In this document: positions 42,586 through 51,605 of the stretch, in pieces
Layout of the letters: every line of letters begins with the position of its first letter
How positions within the stretch are numbered: the first letter of the stretch is position 1
Assembly: GCF_913063425.1 (NCBI RefSeq)
Contig: NZ_CAJXYK010000016.1
Span: 1-64,000, forward strand
Direction: 5' to 3'
Source: an uncultured Thiohalocapsa sp.
GTDB taxonomy: Bacteria; Pseudomonadota; Gammaproteobacteria; Chromatiales; Chromatiaceae
DNA length: 64,000 nt
The notes under the pieces: model-generated
What the model was told of the DNA's origin: nothing
Databases searched by the model: none
The model's input: only the letters and a program-made list of their open reading frames with translations
Made by a program: the position numbers and the translations under genes

Positions 42586-44688
42586 TCAGTTGTTGCCCGC
42601 GGGCAGCTTGAACCCGGCCACGGAATGGCGCAGCTCCACCGCCAGCGCGGCGAGGGCCTCCACGGCCTCGGCGGTGGAGCGGGTGCCGCGGGTGTTCTCC
42701 TGGGTGATGCGCTGGATGGACTTGACGGTCTCGTTGACCTTGGCGGCCTCGCGGGATTCGTGGCCGGCGGAGTCGGCGATGCGCCGGGTGAGCTCGGCGA
42801 TGTAGTTGGAGACGTTCTCGATCTCCTTCAGCGCGCTGCCGGCGTTCTCGGCGACGTTGGCGCCGCTGTCCACGCCGCTCATGCTCGCTTCCATGGAGCG
42901 CACGGCCTCGTTGGTGTCGCGGCGGATGGTGCGCACGATGGCGTCGATCTGCTTGGTGGCGTTGCCGGAGCGCTCGGCGAGGCGCTGCCCCTCGTCCGCC
43001 ACCACCGCGAAGCCGCGGCCCGCCTCGCCGGCCATGGCCGCCTGCATGGCGGCGTTGAGCGCCAGGATGTTGGTCTGGTCGGCGATGTCGTCGATGAGCT
43101 CCACCATCTCGCCGATCTCCTGGGAGCTGTCGCCCAGGCGGCGGATGCGCTTGGAGGTCTCCTGGATGCGCCCGCGGATCTCGTGCATGCCGGTGATGGT
43201 GTCGCGCACCGCCTGCGCGCCGCGGCCGGCCACGTCCACGGAGCGGTTGGCGACGGCGGCGGACTCGGCGGCGTCGCGGGCGATGCTGTCGATGGCGCCG
43301 GTCATGGAGCTGATGGCATCGCTCGCCTGCGCGATCTGCCGTGCCTGGGCGTCGCTGCCCTCGGCGAGCTGCTTGGCGATGCCGCGGGTGCGCTGGGCGG
43401 AGTCGTCCACGCGGGCCGAGGTGTCCTTGATGGTGGTCACCAGCTCGCGCAGCGCCGTGACCACGTAGTTGACGGTGTCGGCGATGGCGCCGGTGACGTC
43501 GGAGGTGACCTTGGCCTCCACGGTGAGGTCGCCGTCGGCGAGGCCGCTCATCTCCTCCAGGAGGCGCTCGATGGCGTGGCGGTTGGTCAGATTCTGTGCC
43601 TGCGAGGCTTTGGCCCGCCGCCGCGAGCGCACCAGCTGCTGGAGCCCGAGCAGGCCCAGGAACACGAGGGCCAAGGCCGCGAACAGGAGCGCGGAATCGG
43701 CACCGGAGTCAAGGCCCGTCAAGCTCGCCCAGCCGCTCTCGCCGCGCAGGCCGAGGATGATCTCGTCCAGTGACTCTTCCAGGCGCTGCGCATCCTCCAC
43801 GCTGGCAGCGGCAGCAGCCAGCGCCGGGCGCACCTGCGGCAGCGATGCCACCAGGCGGTCTGCATCCGCACGCATGGCGCGGTACAGTCGCCAGGCGCTG
43901 TCCAGGGTCTCGGCCAGATCCGCCGCCTGGGGTGCGCCCGGAGCCGGCGGCACGCGGCGCAGGGCATCCAGCGCCACTTCGAACTCGTCCGCCGCGGCGG
44001 TGCCCTGGTCCACGGCGCCCTCGGTGGCATCGCCGCCGCGCTGCACGTCCTGGAGCGCGGTGCGCATGCGCTGTACCCGCGCCACCTGCAGCCCGGCGTC
44101 CAGCACCCGCTGGGCAGGGGCCGCCACGGTCACGAGCAGCTCGGCGATGTCGCGCGCGGCGGTGCGCAGCTCACAGAGCTGCGTGCGGATGGAGCGCGCA
44201 CGGGCGTAGAAGTCGAGCAGCGCTTCGCGCGCGCTCAGAACGCGGTCGGCATGGGTACTGAGCCGCCGCCGGGCGGCATCCGCTGCTGCGGCCAGGCGGC
44301 GACCGTCCCCGCTGCCCGCACTGTCGAGGACACCGGCTTCCAGCGTCAGGGTGGCTTGATGCAGTGCCTGGAGCCGCTCCCGGGCCTCGCGCAGGCGCTC
44401 GAAGGCGGGTGCCTCGCCACGCACGGCGGCGGCGGCGGCGTCTGAGAGGTGGCGGGCCAGCAGCCGCTCCTCCGACACCTGGCGCAGATAGCGCTCGCTC
44501 TGCTCGGCGCGGCGACCGTGGTCCAGCAGGCTCGCGAAGGCCAGGCCCAGCGCCGCCAGCATGGCGACGGCGAGCAGCACGGTCGTGATGCGCTGCGGCC
44601 AGTGGGTCGCCGCGGCGCCACGCTCTTTCAGGGAATCGATGACCGCGGCGGGGGCGCGCCCCGCCCGGTTGCGCGTGCCGGTGCTCAT
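42586..44688 (-). CDS. pilJ: PilJ-type methyl-accepting chemoreceptor of the twitching-motility system
   Basis: 700 residues. One membrane helix near residues 35-55 and another at about 330-350 bracket a long helical periplasmic PilJ-type sensor domain. A HAMP-like linker follows (about 370-410, [20 protein letters not shown]). The signalling domain contains the MCP hairpin [20 protein letters not shown] then [12 protein letters not shown] (about 550-585); the AMQAAMAG variant is typical of PilJ rather than canonical chemoreceptors. It ends with [11 protein letters not shown] and has no CheR/CheB pentapeptide. ATG 44688 overlaps the pilI stop by four bases. In Pseudomonas the locus runs gshB, pilG, pilH, pilI, pilJ, pilK, chpA; here pilG and pilH are missing, and no pilK or chpA follows. 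Confidence 0.88.
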   Translation of the reverse strand: MSTGTRNRAGRAPAAVIDSLKERGAAATHWPQRITTVLLAVAMLAALGLAFASLLDHGRRAEQSERYLRQVSEERLLARHLSDAAAAAVRGEAPAFERLREARERLQALHQATLTLEAGVLDSAGSGDGRRLAAAADAARRRLSTHADRVLSAREALLDFYARARSIRTQLCELRTAARDIAELLVTVAAPAQRVLDAGLQVARVQRMRTALQDVQRGGDATEGAVDQGTAAADEFEVALDALRRVPPAPGAPQAADLAETLDSAWRLYRAMRADADRLVASLPQVRPALAAAAASVEDAQRLEESLDEIILGLRGESGWASLTGLDSGADSALLFAALALVFLGLLGLQQLVRSRRRAKASQAQNLTNRHAIERLLEEMSGLADGDLTVEAKVTSDVTGAIADTVNYVVTALRELVTTIKDTSARVDDSAQRTRGIAKQLAEGSDAQARQIAQASDAISSMTGAIDSIARDAAESAAVANRSVDVAGRGAQAVRDTITGMHEIRGRIQETSKRIRRLGDSSQEIGEMVELIDDIADQTNILALNAAMQAAMAGEAGRGFAVVADEGQRLAERSGNATKQIDAIVRTIRRDTNEAVRSMEASMSGVDSGANVAENAGSALKEIENVSNYIAELTRRIADSAGHESREAAKVNETVKSIQRITQENTRGTRSTAEAVEALAALAVELRHSVAGFKLPAGNN

Positions 44689-45314
44689 GCCCGGTGAGCC
44701 AGGTCCCGGGGCGCGCGCCCGGCCGCGGGTGTGCGCAGCGGTGCCACCGCGGATACGCCGAGCGCGCCGCTGATAAACGCGGGCAGCCGCTCCACCGCGG
44801 CCAGGTCGATGACGGGGACCTCGCCCTGCGCACAGTCGCTGGTCCCGGTGATCAGGTCCGCGAGCGGCAGTCCGTCCGCCGCCTGCATCACCGCGGTCTC
44901 CCGCAGCAGCGTGCGCCTGAGGCCGATGACCGCGTCCACGACAACGCCGAAGGGCTGGCTCGCGCCCGGCACCACCAGTGCGATGCCGCGGCGCTGGATA
45001 CCCTCATAGTCCGCCAGCAGCAGGCCGCGCAGATCGTAGATGGGCAACAGCTCGCCGGCATGACTCGCCACCCCGAGCACCCAGCGCGCCGTGCCCGGCA
45101 CCGTGGTCAGACTGCGCGGCAGGGGCCAGACGCCGAGCAGGCGCTCGACGGGCGTCAGCAGCTGGTGGCTCGCCAGCCGGAACAAGAGCCCGTGCTGACG
45201 GGCCGGCGGCGCGTCCGCGGCCCGCAGCGCCGTGGTCCGGGCGCCGCCGCGCTGCTCCAGGTCGCGCAGGCGTGCGCCGAGTGCCTGCGCCGCTGCACCG
45301 CTGTTGTTTTCCAT
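44685..45314 (-). CDS. pilI: PilI-type CheW-domain coupling protein
   Basis: 209 residues with a CheW-like domain: [54 protein letters not shown] and [18 protein letters not shown]. The N-terminal 45 residues are polar, as in PilI. It would couple PilJ to the ChpA histidine kinase, whose gene is not in this window. The start is ATG 45314; no strong ribosome binding site is visible. It overlaps pilJ by four bases and is divergent from gshB. Confidence 0.82.
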   Translation of the reverse strand: MENNSGAAAQALGARLRDLEQRGGARTTALRAADAPPARQHGLLFRLASHQLLTPVERLLGVWPLPRSLTTVPGTARWVLGVASHAGELLPIYDLRGLLLADYEGIQRRGIALVVPGASQPFGVVVDAVIGLRRTLLRETAVMQAADGLPLADLITGTSDCAQGEVPVIDLAAVERLPAFISGALGVSAVAPLRTPAAGRAPRDLAHRA

Positions 45315-45675
45315 CACGGATAAGGCTCGCAGCTTGGAATGCGTATGCCCCCTGTCGATGCGGCGCGCGCAAGTACGCCCGCTGGTAAGGTGCCGACGGC
45401 GACGCGTGCAACACGGGAGCCGGTCTTGCGCTCGGCAACAGTCAGCGACCCAAGGCCCCAACCCGATGCGATCCCCAGGTGACACCGCGACACCGGAAAC
45501 CGGCGCCCAGGGCTGCGACATCGGGGAAAGCCCCAGGCTCGCTGGCCGACCTTAGCAAGGGCCGGCGCAGGCCGCAACGCGCCGGCCCATGCATGCGGCG
45601 GACGACGTGGTCAGCGCCTGTCGGCGGATCACCGTGCCGGCTGAGTCACCCCCGCGCTTGGGGTAAGATTGGCGC
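45315..45675. other. Divergent pilI/gshB intergenic region
   Basis: 361 bases. In related genomes pilG and pilH occupy this position; I find no response-regulator sequence here. A TAAGAT box sits immediately before gshB. Other than that I see nothing definite. Confidence 0.5.
45664..45669 (+). promoter_or_regulatory. Candidate -10 box of gshB
   Basis: TAAGAT ends six bases before the gshB ATG, which has no ribosome binding site. If used, transcription would begin at or beside the start codon, giving a leaderless mRNA. The upstream -35 region (around 45641, CTGAGT) is a poor match. Confidence 0.3.
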
Positions 45676-46629
45676 ATGAAACGAGACATCGGCGTCGTCA
45701 TGGACCCCATCGGCTCCATCAAGATCGCGAAGGACAGCACCTTCGCGATGTTGCTGGCGGCCCAGCGGCGGGGTTGGTCCCTGTGGTACATGGAGCTGGG
45801 CGACCTGTGCCTGCTCGCCGGCAAGGCGCAGGCGCAGATGCGTCCCTTGAGCGTCACCGACGACCCCGCAGGCTGGTTCAGGCTCGGCGACCCCGAGCGG
45901 CGGCCCCTGGGCACGCTGGACACGGTGCTGATGCGCAAGGACCCGCCGTTCGACATGGAGTATGTCTACGGCACCTACCTGCTGGAGCTCGCCGCCGCCG
46001 ACGGCTGCCTGGTGGTGAACGACCCACGCACCCTGCGCGACGCCAACGAGAAGGTGTTCGCCGCGCATTTTCCGGACTGCGCACCGCCGCTCACCGTCAC
46101 CCGCAGCGCCGCAGTGCTGCGGGAGTTCATCGCCGGGCATGGCGACACCGTGCTGAAGCCCCTGGACGCCATGGGCGGGCGCTCCATCTTCCGGGTACGC
46201 AGCGGCGACCCGAACACCGGCGTCATCATCGAGACCCTGACGGACCATGGGCAGCGTTTCTGCATGGCCCAGCGCTTCATCCCCGAAATCGCCCAGGGCG
46301 ACCGGCGCGTGCTGATGGTGGACGGCGCACCGGTGCCGCATGTGCTGGCGCGCATCCCTTCGGGAGACGACGCCCGGGGCAACCTCGCCGCCGGCGCCCG
46401 CGCCGAGCCCGCCCCCATCAACGCCCGCGAGCGCGAGATCGCCGCCCGCGTAGGTCCGGAGCTGCGCGCCCGCGGCGTCCTTTTCGCCGGGCTCGACGTC
46501 ATCGGCAACTGGCTGACCGAAGTGAACATCACCAGCCCCACCTGCATCCGTGAGATCGACCGCGCCTATGGCACGGACATCGCCGGCGACCTGATGACCG
46601 GCATCGAGGCCAAGCTCGGTGCGCGCTGA
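45676..46629 (+). CDS. gshB: Glutathione synthetase
   Basis: 317 residues, the usual GshB length. The family hallmarks are an N-terminal GVVMDPIGSIKIAKDSTFAM, LMRKDPPFDMEYVYGTYLLE, VVNDPRTLRDANEKVFAAHF, the ATP-grasp lysine region VLKPLDAMGGRSIFRV, AQRFIPEIAQGDRRVLMVDG and FAGLDVIGNWLTEVNITSPT with the Mg-binding Glu/Asn. It joins glycine to gamma-glutamylcysteine using ATP in the cytoplasm. The start ATG 45676 is fixed by the conserved MKRDIGVVMDP beginning. The next gene (apbE-like) starts 43 bases downstream, so co-transcription is likely. Confidence 0.95.
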   Translation: MKRDIGVVMDPIGSIKIAKDSTFAMLLAAQRRGWSLWYMELGDLCLLAGKAQAQMRPLSVTDDPAGWFRLGDPERRPLGTLDTVLMRKDPPFDMEYVYGTYLLELAAADGCLVVNDPRTLRDANEKVFAAHFPDCAPPLTVTRSAAVLREFIAGHGDTVLKPLDAMGGRSIFRVRSGDPNTGVIIETLTDHGQRFCMAQRFIPEIAQGDRRVLMVDGAPVPHVLARIPSGDDARGNLAAGARAEPAPINAREREIAARVGPELRARGVLFAGLDVIGNWLTEVNITSPTCIREIDRAYGTDIAGDLMTGIEAKLGAR

Positions 46630-46672
46630 CGGCCCGCGCACCCGGCCCCGCCCCCGCCCGGCAACGCCGCAG

Positions 46673-47758
46673 ATGCGCCGACCGACCCGGGCCGGTCTGC
46701 TGCCGGCCCTGGCGGCCGCGGCCCTGCTGGCGGCCTGCCGCGGCGCCGAGACACCCGTGTACACCACGCAGTTCGTCGCCTTCGACGCGGCGGTGGACCT
46801 GAGCATCGTCGGCAAGCTGAAGGAAGAGGCCCGGGCCGCATCCGCCGAGGTGGAAGAGGACTTTCTGTTCCTGGAGCGCGCCGCAGACGCCTGGGCGCCC
46901 GGCCCCATGACCCGGGTCAACGAGCTGCTGCCCACGGGCGAGCCCTTCGCGGCACCGCCGTCGCTGCTGCCGCTGCTGCGCCGCAGCCAGGCACTGGCGT
47001 ACGAGACGGACAACCTGTTCAACCCCGCCATCGGCCATCTGTTGCGGCTGTGGGGCTTCCACATGCAGGAGCCGGAGTGCCGCCCACCGCCGCCGGAGGC
47101 CGCCATCGAGCGCCTGGTGGCACGCGCGCCCACCATGGCGGACCTGTACCTCGACGGCATCATGCTGCAGAGCGACAACCCAGCGGTGCGGCTCGACTTC
47201 GACGGCATCATCGTCGGCTATGCCATGGACCTCGCCATGGCCAACCTGCGCGACCGCGGCATCCGCCATGCCATGCTGAACCGCAGCGACGACGTACGTA
47301 TCATCGGCGACCGGGCCGGGCGGCCCTGGCGGGTACCGGTGCGCCGCGGCAGCGGTGCCGGCGTGCTCGGGATCATCGACGTGGTGGGGGATGCCGCCGT
47401 GTTCACCAGCAGCGTCCATGCGCGCAACTTCATCTACGAGGGGCAGACCTATCACGATGTGATCGACCCGCGCACCGGCCGGCCCGCCGAGGGCCTGCAG
47501 GCGGTGACCGTCCTCCACGAAGGCCCCGCCGCCGTCGCCGATGCCGCCGCGGACGCCCTCATGGTCGCGGGCCTCGCAGGCTGGCGGGACATCGCCGCAA
47601 GGCTCGACCTGCGGCACGTGCTGCTCATCGATGATGCCGGCACCGTGCACATGACCCCGGCCATGGCGGAGCGCCTGGAGCTGCTCGACGAGCGCACGGA
47701 CGTGGCCCTGACCCGGCCCGTCGCAGCCCCCGCCGACGCGGGCGACCCTGACGCCTGA
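46673..47758 (+). CDS. ApbE-family lipoprotein (FAD:protein FMN transferase-like) with altered motif
   Basis: About 361 residues from ATG 46673, with a lipoprotein signal (LLPALAAAALLAAC). A GTG at 46619 would overlap gshB and is less likely. ApbE features are NPAIGHLLRLWGF, LDFDGIIVGYAMDLAM (the KGYAVD flavin loop, here VGYAMD), HDVIDPRTGRP and the metal-binding VADAAADALMVAGL (ADAL). The normally conserved NxGGN/D segment reads LNRSDDVRIIG, so the glycine pair is lost. True ApbE enzymes attach FMN to Thr in flavoproteins such as RnfG or NqrC. The changes leave open whether this one is active or has another role. It is followed seven bases later by tonB. Confidence 0.78.
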   Translation: MRRPTRAGLLPALAAAALLAACRGAETPVYTTQFVAFDAAVDLSIVGKLKEEARAASAEVEEDFLFLERAADAWAPGPMTRVNELLPTGEPFAAPPSLLPLLRRSQALAYETDNLFNPAIGHLLRLWGFHMQEPECRPPPPEAAIERLVARAPTMADLYLDGIMLQSDNPAVRLDFDGIIVGYAMDLAMANLRDRGIRHAMLNRSDDVRIIGDRAGRPWRVPVRRGSGAGVLGIIDVVGDAAVFTSSVHARNFIYEGQTYHDVIDPRTGRPAEGLQAVTVLHEGPAAVADAAADALMVAGLAGWRDIAARLDLRHVLLIDDAGTVHMTPAMAERLELLDERTDVALTRPVAAPADAGDPDA

Positions 47759-47765
47759 GTCCGCC

Positions 47766-48800
47766 ATGCACAGCCCCGCACCAAGCATGGCGTTTGGTCA
47801 CAGGGGCGGGACGGCCGGCGCGCTGCGCGGTCCCATGCCGCTGGCCCTGGCCGCGGCCATCACTGTGCACCTGCTGTTGCTGCTCGGCATCGGCTTCGAG
47901 CTGCCGGAGCCGGCGCCCCCTCCCGTGCGCACGCTGGAGGTCATGACCGTCGAGCAGCCGGCGCGGATTGCCGGGGAGCCCCTGCCGGGGTCCGTGCGCG
48001 CGCAGGTGGACCGAGCCGGCGAGACCCGCATGCCGCTGCCGGAGCTGGACGCCGGCAGTGCCGAGGACGCGCCGCCGCAGCAGAGCCCGGGGGCGGCAGC
48101 CCCGGCCCTATCCGAGCAGCCGCCCCGAGAGGTCTCCGAGACGCCGCCGGCCGCACAGCCGTCGGCAGCGGACGCGGCACCGCAGACAGGCCCGGAGACC
48201 GCAGGCGCCGAGTCGCCGCCGGCCACCGCACGCACCCGCCGGCTGCTGGATACGAGTCCCGCGGCCATGGCCGGCATCGTGACCGGTCTCGGCGCCGAGG
48301 TGCCGCTGCCCGAGCTGTCATCCCCGGCGCCGGCGCCGGCGAGCGCCCCGGACGCAAGTGCCATCTTCGCCAGCCAGGGCGACGAGATCGCCGCCATCAA
48401 CGCCCGCATCGACGCCCGCAACGCCCGGGCCGCCGGCCGCCAGCGGCGCAAGGCCATCAGCACCAGCACCAGGGAGTACCGCTACGCCTCCTACATGGAA
48501 GCCTGGCGGCGCAAGGTGGAGCGCATCGGTAACCTGAACTATCCGCAGGAGGCGAAAGAGAAGGCGCTGTTCGGCAGCCTGATCCTGCACGTGGCCGTGC
48601 GCGCCGACGGCTCGCTGGAAGGCGTGCGGGTGGTGCGCTCCTCCGGGCACGCGGTACTGGACCAGGCGGCGGTGCGCATCGTCCAGCTGGCGGCGCCCTT
48701 TGCGCCCTTCCCGGCGGACATCAAAGCGGAGACGGACGTGCTCGACATCACCCGCGTCTGGCAATTCCAGCGCAACCACCAGCTGGGCTGGAAGGATTGA
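47766..48800 (+). CDS. tonB: TonB-family energy transducer
   Basis: 344 residues. One N-terminal membrane helix (PLALAAAITVHLLLLLGIGF) is followed by a Pro/Ala/Glu-rich periplasmic spacer of about 160 residues, a polar helical stretch (about 195-235) and a C-terminal TonB domain. That domain contains ASYMEAWRRKVERIGNLNYP, GSLILHVAVRADGSLEGVRV and VVRSSGHAVLDQAAVRIVQL. It lies between gshB/apbE and yqgE as tonB3 does in Pseudomonas, where that paralogue is linked to type IV pilus assembly rather than iron uptake. With pilI-pilJ next door, the same role is plausible here. Several ATGs exist near the start; 47766 is taken because it lies seven bases after the apbE stop. Confidence 0.88.
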   Translation: MHSPAPSMAFGHRGGTAGALRGPMPLALAAAITVHLLLLLGIGFELPEPAPPPVRTLEVMTVEQPARIAGEPLPGSVRAQVDRAGETRMPLPELDAGSAEDAPPQQSPGAAAPALSEQPPREVSETPPAAQPSAADAAPQTGPETAGAESPPATARTRRLLDTSPAAMAGIVTGLGAEVPLPELSSPAPAPASAPDASAIFASQGDEIAAINARIDARNARAAGRQRRKAISTSTREYRYASYMEAWRRKVERIGNLNYPQEAKEKALFGSLILHVAVRADGSLEGVRVVRSSGHAVLDQAAVRIVQLAAPFAPFPADIKAETDVLDITRVWQFQRNHQLGWKD

Positions 48801-48876
48801 CCGCCCGCCGCCGTCGGGTGTCATCCAGCCCACGGGCACGCTTGCCAGCGGGCGGGCGCCCCGGGATACTAGGCGC

Positions 48877-49440
48877 ATGAGCGTCACCACCTCCCTGACC
48901 AACCACTTCCTGATCGCGATGCCGGGCCTGAAGGACCCGAACTTCTCGCGCACGGTCACCTATGTCTGCGAGCACAGCGAGCAGGGGGCCATGGGTATCG
49001 TCATCAACCGACCCATGGACATCAAGCTCGGCGAGGTGCTGGATCAGCTGGACATCGAGCCCGCCGTTCTCGGCGTCGCCGACACCCAGGTGTTCCTGGG
49101 CGGTCCGGTGCAGACCGACCGCGGCTTCGTGATCCACTCCGGGCCCGAGGAGTTCGACTCCACGCTCAGGGTCACGCCCGACATCCACGTGACCACCTCC
49201 AAGGACGTGCTGGAGGCCATCGCCGGGGGCGAGGGGCCGGCGCGGCGGCTGGTGGCCCTGGGCTATGCCGGCTGGGGCGGCGGGCAGCTGGAGGAGGAGC
49301 TGAGCGCCAATGCCTGGCTGAGCGGTCCGGCGGACGCGGACATCATCTTTTCCCGGCCACCGGGCGAGCGCTGGCTCGCCGCCGCCCAGCTGCTCGGCAT
49401 CGACCTGAACCTGCTGAGCGGCGAGGCGGGTCATGCCTGA
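48877..49440 (+). CDS. yqgE: YqgE/AlgH family protein
   Basis: 187 residues. The family signature opens the protein (TNHFLIAMPGLKDPNFSRTV, then YVCEHSEQGAMGIVINRPMD). The middle has VFLGGPVQTDRGFVIHSG and the C-terminal third has RLVALGYAGWGGGQLEEELS. The biochemical function is not established. The start ATG 48877 has only AGG close by. It is followed by ruvX after 85 bases, the standard yqgE-yqgF order. Confidence 0.93.
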   Translation: MSVTTSLTNHFLIAMPGLKDPNFSRTVTYVCEHSEQGAMGIVINRPMDIKLGEVLDQLDIEPAVLGVADTQVFLGGPVQTDRGFVIHSGPEEFDSTLRVTPDIHVTTSKDVLEAIAGGEGPARRLVALGYAGWGGGQLEEELSANAWLSGPADADIIFSRPPGERWLAAAQLLGIDLNLLSGEAGHA

Positions 49441-49501
49441 GGCAGGCTCCCGGGTTGCGGCGCTTGGAGCTGGGCGGCCTGGCGACAGCGGCCGCGTTGC
49501 C

Positions 49502-49516
49502 CCGCGCTGAGCGCGG
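49502..49516 (+). promoter_or_regulatory. Perfect hairpin just before ruvX start
   Basis: CCGCGC-TGA-GCGCGG forms a 6-bp stem with a 3-base loop. It ends nine bases before the TTG start of ruvX and includes the in-frame TGA that bounds that frame. On mRNA it would occupy the position of the ribosome binding site, which is otherwise not recognisable. Confidence 0.4.
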
Positions 49517-49525
49517 CTGGATGTC

Positions 49526-49960
49526 TTGGCCACGCTGCTCGGGTTCGATTTCGGCACCCGCAAGATCGGCGTCGCCGTGGGCCAGACCATCACCGCCACG
49601 GCGAGCCCGCTCACCACGCTGCGCCATCGCGGCGGCAAGCCGGACTGGGCGGCCATCGAGGCGCTGATCCGCGAGTGGCACCCGCAGGCCGCAGTGCTGG
49701 GCCTGCCGCACAACATGGACGACACCGAGGAGGAAACCCTTGCGGAGCCGGTGCGGCGCTTCGCCCGCCAGCTTCAGGGGCGCTTCGAACTGCCGGTGCA
49801 CCTGGTGGACGAGCGGCTCACCACCATTGCCGCCGAGCGGGCCCTCGGCAGCGGCGCGGGTGGGCGCAGACGCGGCGGGGCGCGCGCAACGGATGCACTG
49901 GATGCCTATGCCGCCAAGCTGATCCTGGAGACCTGGCTCACCGAGGCGCGCCACCCATGA
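49526..49960 (+). CDS. ruvX: Holliday junction resolvase-like RuvX (YqgF)
   Basis: 144 residues, the usual YqgF length. It has the RNase H-like motif LLGFDFGTRKIGVAVGQTIT near the N-terminus, AVLGLPHNMDDTEEE in the middle, PVHLVDERLTTIAAERAL (Glu catalytic) and ATDALDAYAAKLILETWL (Asp catalytic). It processes pre-16S rRNA or junctions in known members. The start is TTG 49526; there is no in-frame ATG, an in-frame stop lies 15 bases upstream, and a CTG at 49517 is the only alternative. Its TGA overlaps the pyrR ATG (ATGA). Confidence 0.93.
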   Translation: MATLLGFDFGTRKIGVAVGQTITATASPLTTLRHRGGKPDWAAIEALIREWHPQAAVLGLPHNMDDTEEETLAEPVRRFARQLQGRFELPVHLVDERLTTIAAERALGSGAGGRRRGGARATDALDAYAAKLILETWLTEARHP

Positions 49961-50568
49961 CCGACGCTCCATCACAGCCCCCGACACCGCCAACCGCCGG
50001 GCGCTCGGACGCCGGCCCGGCCACGTCGCTCTACTGCGACGCCGCCGCCGTGGACGCCGCCATCACCCGCATGGCGCAGGAGCTCGGCAACCTGCCAGCG
50101 GCGCACGGCACGGCGCCGGCGCTGATGATCGGCATCCACACCGGCGGCGTCTGGGTGGCCGAGCGGCTGCACGCGCTGCTCGGGCTCACTGAGCCGCTTG
50201 GGCATCTCGACATTTCCTTCTACCGCGACGACTTCACGCGCATCGGCATGCATCCGCGTGTGAAGCCGTCGCACCTGCCGGTGGCGGTGGACGACCGTCA
50301 CATCGTGCTGGTGGACGACGTGCTCCAGTCCGGGCGCACCATCCGCGCGGCGCTGAACGTGCTCTTCGACTACGGCCGCCCCGCATCCGTGGTGCTGGCG
50401 GTGCTCGCCGAGCGCAGCGGTCGCGAGCTGCCCATCGAGCCCAACGTGGTCGGCCTGCACGCGGACCTCGCCCCGGGCGAGCACCTGAAGCTCGCCGGCC
50501 CCGCCCCGCTCACGCTCCACCGCGGCAGCCCCCCCACGGGCCGCAGCGCCGAGGCCGCCGGGCCATGA
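49957..50568 (+). CDS. pyrR: PyrR: uracil phosphoribosyltransferase / pyrimidine operon regulator homologue
   Basis: 203 residues. PRTase features are [20 protein letters not shown] and the PRPP-binding motif [18 protein letters not shown] (about residues 112-129), with [11 protein letters not shown] in the hood region. The N-terminus has a 20-residue Pro/Ser-rich extension. In Pseudomonas-type loci PyrR is encoded before pyrB and participates in pyrimidine control. It overlaps ruvX and pyrB by four bases each, so the set is translated as a unit. Confidence 0.92.
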   Translation: MTDAPSQPPTPPTAGRSDAGPATSLYCDAAAVDAAITRMAQELGNLPAAHGTAPALMIGIHTGGVWVAERLHALLGLTEPLGHLDISFYRDDFTRIGMHPRVKPSHLPVAVDDRHIVLVDDVLQSGRTIRAALNVLFDYGRPASVVLAVLAERSGRELPIEPNVVGLHADLAPGEHLKLAGPAPLTLHRGSPPTGRSAEAAGP

Positions 50569-51605
50569 TCCCGCCGAGCCCGAGCCAACAGGCCCAGGCC
50601 GCCGCGCTGCAGCTGGACACGGACGGCAACCTCAAGCACTTCCTCACGCTCGACGGTCTGGACCGCGCCCTGCTGACGGACATCCTCGACCGCGCCGAGG
50701 GCTTCCTCGGCGTCGCCCAGCAGGCCGTCAAAAAGGTGCCGCTGTGCCGTGGCAAGATCGTCGCCAACCTCTTCTTCGAGACCAGCACCCGCACCCGCAC
50801 CACCTTCGAGCTCGCGGCCAAGCGCCTGTCCGCGGACGTGCTGAACCTGAACATCAGCACCTCGGCCACCGCCAAGGGCGAAACCCTGCTGGACACCCTG
50901 CGCAATCTGGAGGCGATGCACGTGGACCTGTTCGTCGTGCGCCATGCCGACAGCGGGGCCGCCCACTTCATCGCCAGCCATGCGGCACCGCCGGTGGCCG
51001 TCATCAACGCCGGCGACGGCTGCGCGTCGCACCCCACCCAGGCGATGCTCGACATGTTCACCATCCGCGCTCACAAGGGGGGGTTCGAGGGGCTCAAGGT
51101 CGCCATCATCGGCGATCTGCTGCATTCCCGGGTGGCCCGCTCGCAGATCACGGCGCTGAACACCCTTGGCGTCGCTGAGGTTCGCGCCATCGGCCCCAGT
51201 ACGCTGATCCCGGCGCGGGCGGAGGAGGCCCTCGGCGTGCGCGTCTTCCACGACCTGCGCGCGGGGCTGCGCGGCGTGGACGTGATCATCCTGCTGCGGC
51301 TTCAGCACGAGCGCATGGACGGGGGCTTCCTGCCGAGCGAGCACGAGTACTTCCACCTCTTCGGGCTGACCGAAAAGCGCCTGGCGCAGGCCGCCCCCGA
51401 TGCCATCGTCATGCACCCGGGGCCCATCAACCGGGGCGTGGAAATGGACTCCGGGGTCGCCGACGGCGAGCGCTCGGTGATCCTGGAACAGGTGAGCAAC
51501 GGACTCGCCGTGCGCATGGCGGTCATGTCCATGTGCATCGGCACCCAGAACCTCTGGCTGCGCGCCGCGGGGCAGCAGCCACCGGCGGAGGTGGGCGATG
51601 GCTGA
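50565..51605 (+). CDS. pyrB: Aspartate carbamoyltransferase catalytic subunit
   Basis: 346 residues, with a 25-residue N-terminal extension beyond E. coli PyrB, as in Pseudomonas enzymes that assemble with PyrC'. Carbamoyl-phosphate binding shows as [19 protein letters not shown]. Further motifs are [17 protein letters not shown], the HPTQ loop ([20 protein letters not shown]), [12 protein letters not shown] and the aspartate-binding [13 protein letters not shown]. It forms carbamoyl aspartate in de novo pyrimidine synthesis. ATG 50565 overlaps pyrR, and the end overlaps pyrC' by eight bases. No pyrI regulatory subunit is present. Confidence 0.95.
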   Translation: MIPPSPSQQAQAAALQLDTDGNLKHFLTLDGLDRALLTDILDRAEGFLGVAQQAVKKVPLCRGKIVANLFFETSTRTRTTFELAAKRLSADVLNLNISTSATAKGETLLDTLRNLEAMHVDLFVVRHADSGAAHFIASHAAPPVAVINAGDGCASHPTQAMLDMFTIRAHKGGFEGLKVAIIGDLLHSRVARSQITALNTLGVAEVRAIGPSTLIPARAEEALGVRVFHDLRAGLRGVDVIILLRLQHERMDGGFLPSEHEYFHLFGLTEKRLAQAAPDAIVMHPGPINRGVEMDSGVADGERSVILEQVSNGLAVRMAVMSMCIGTQNLWLRAAGQQPPAEVGDG

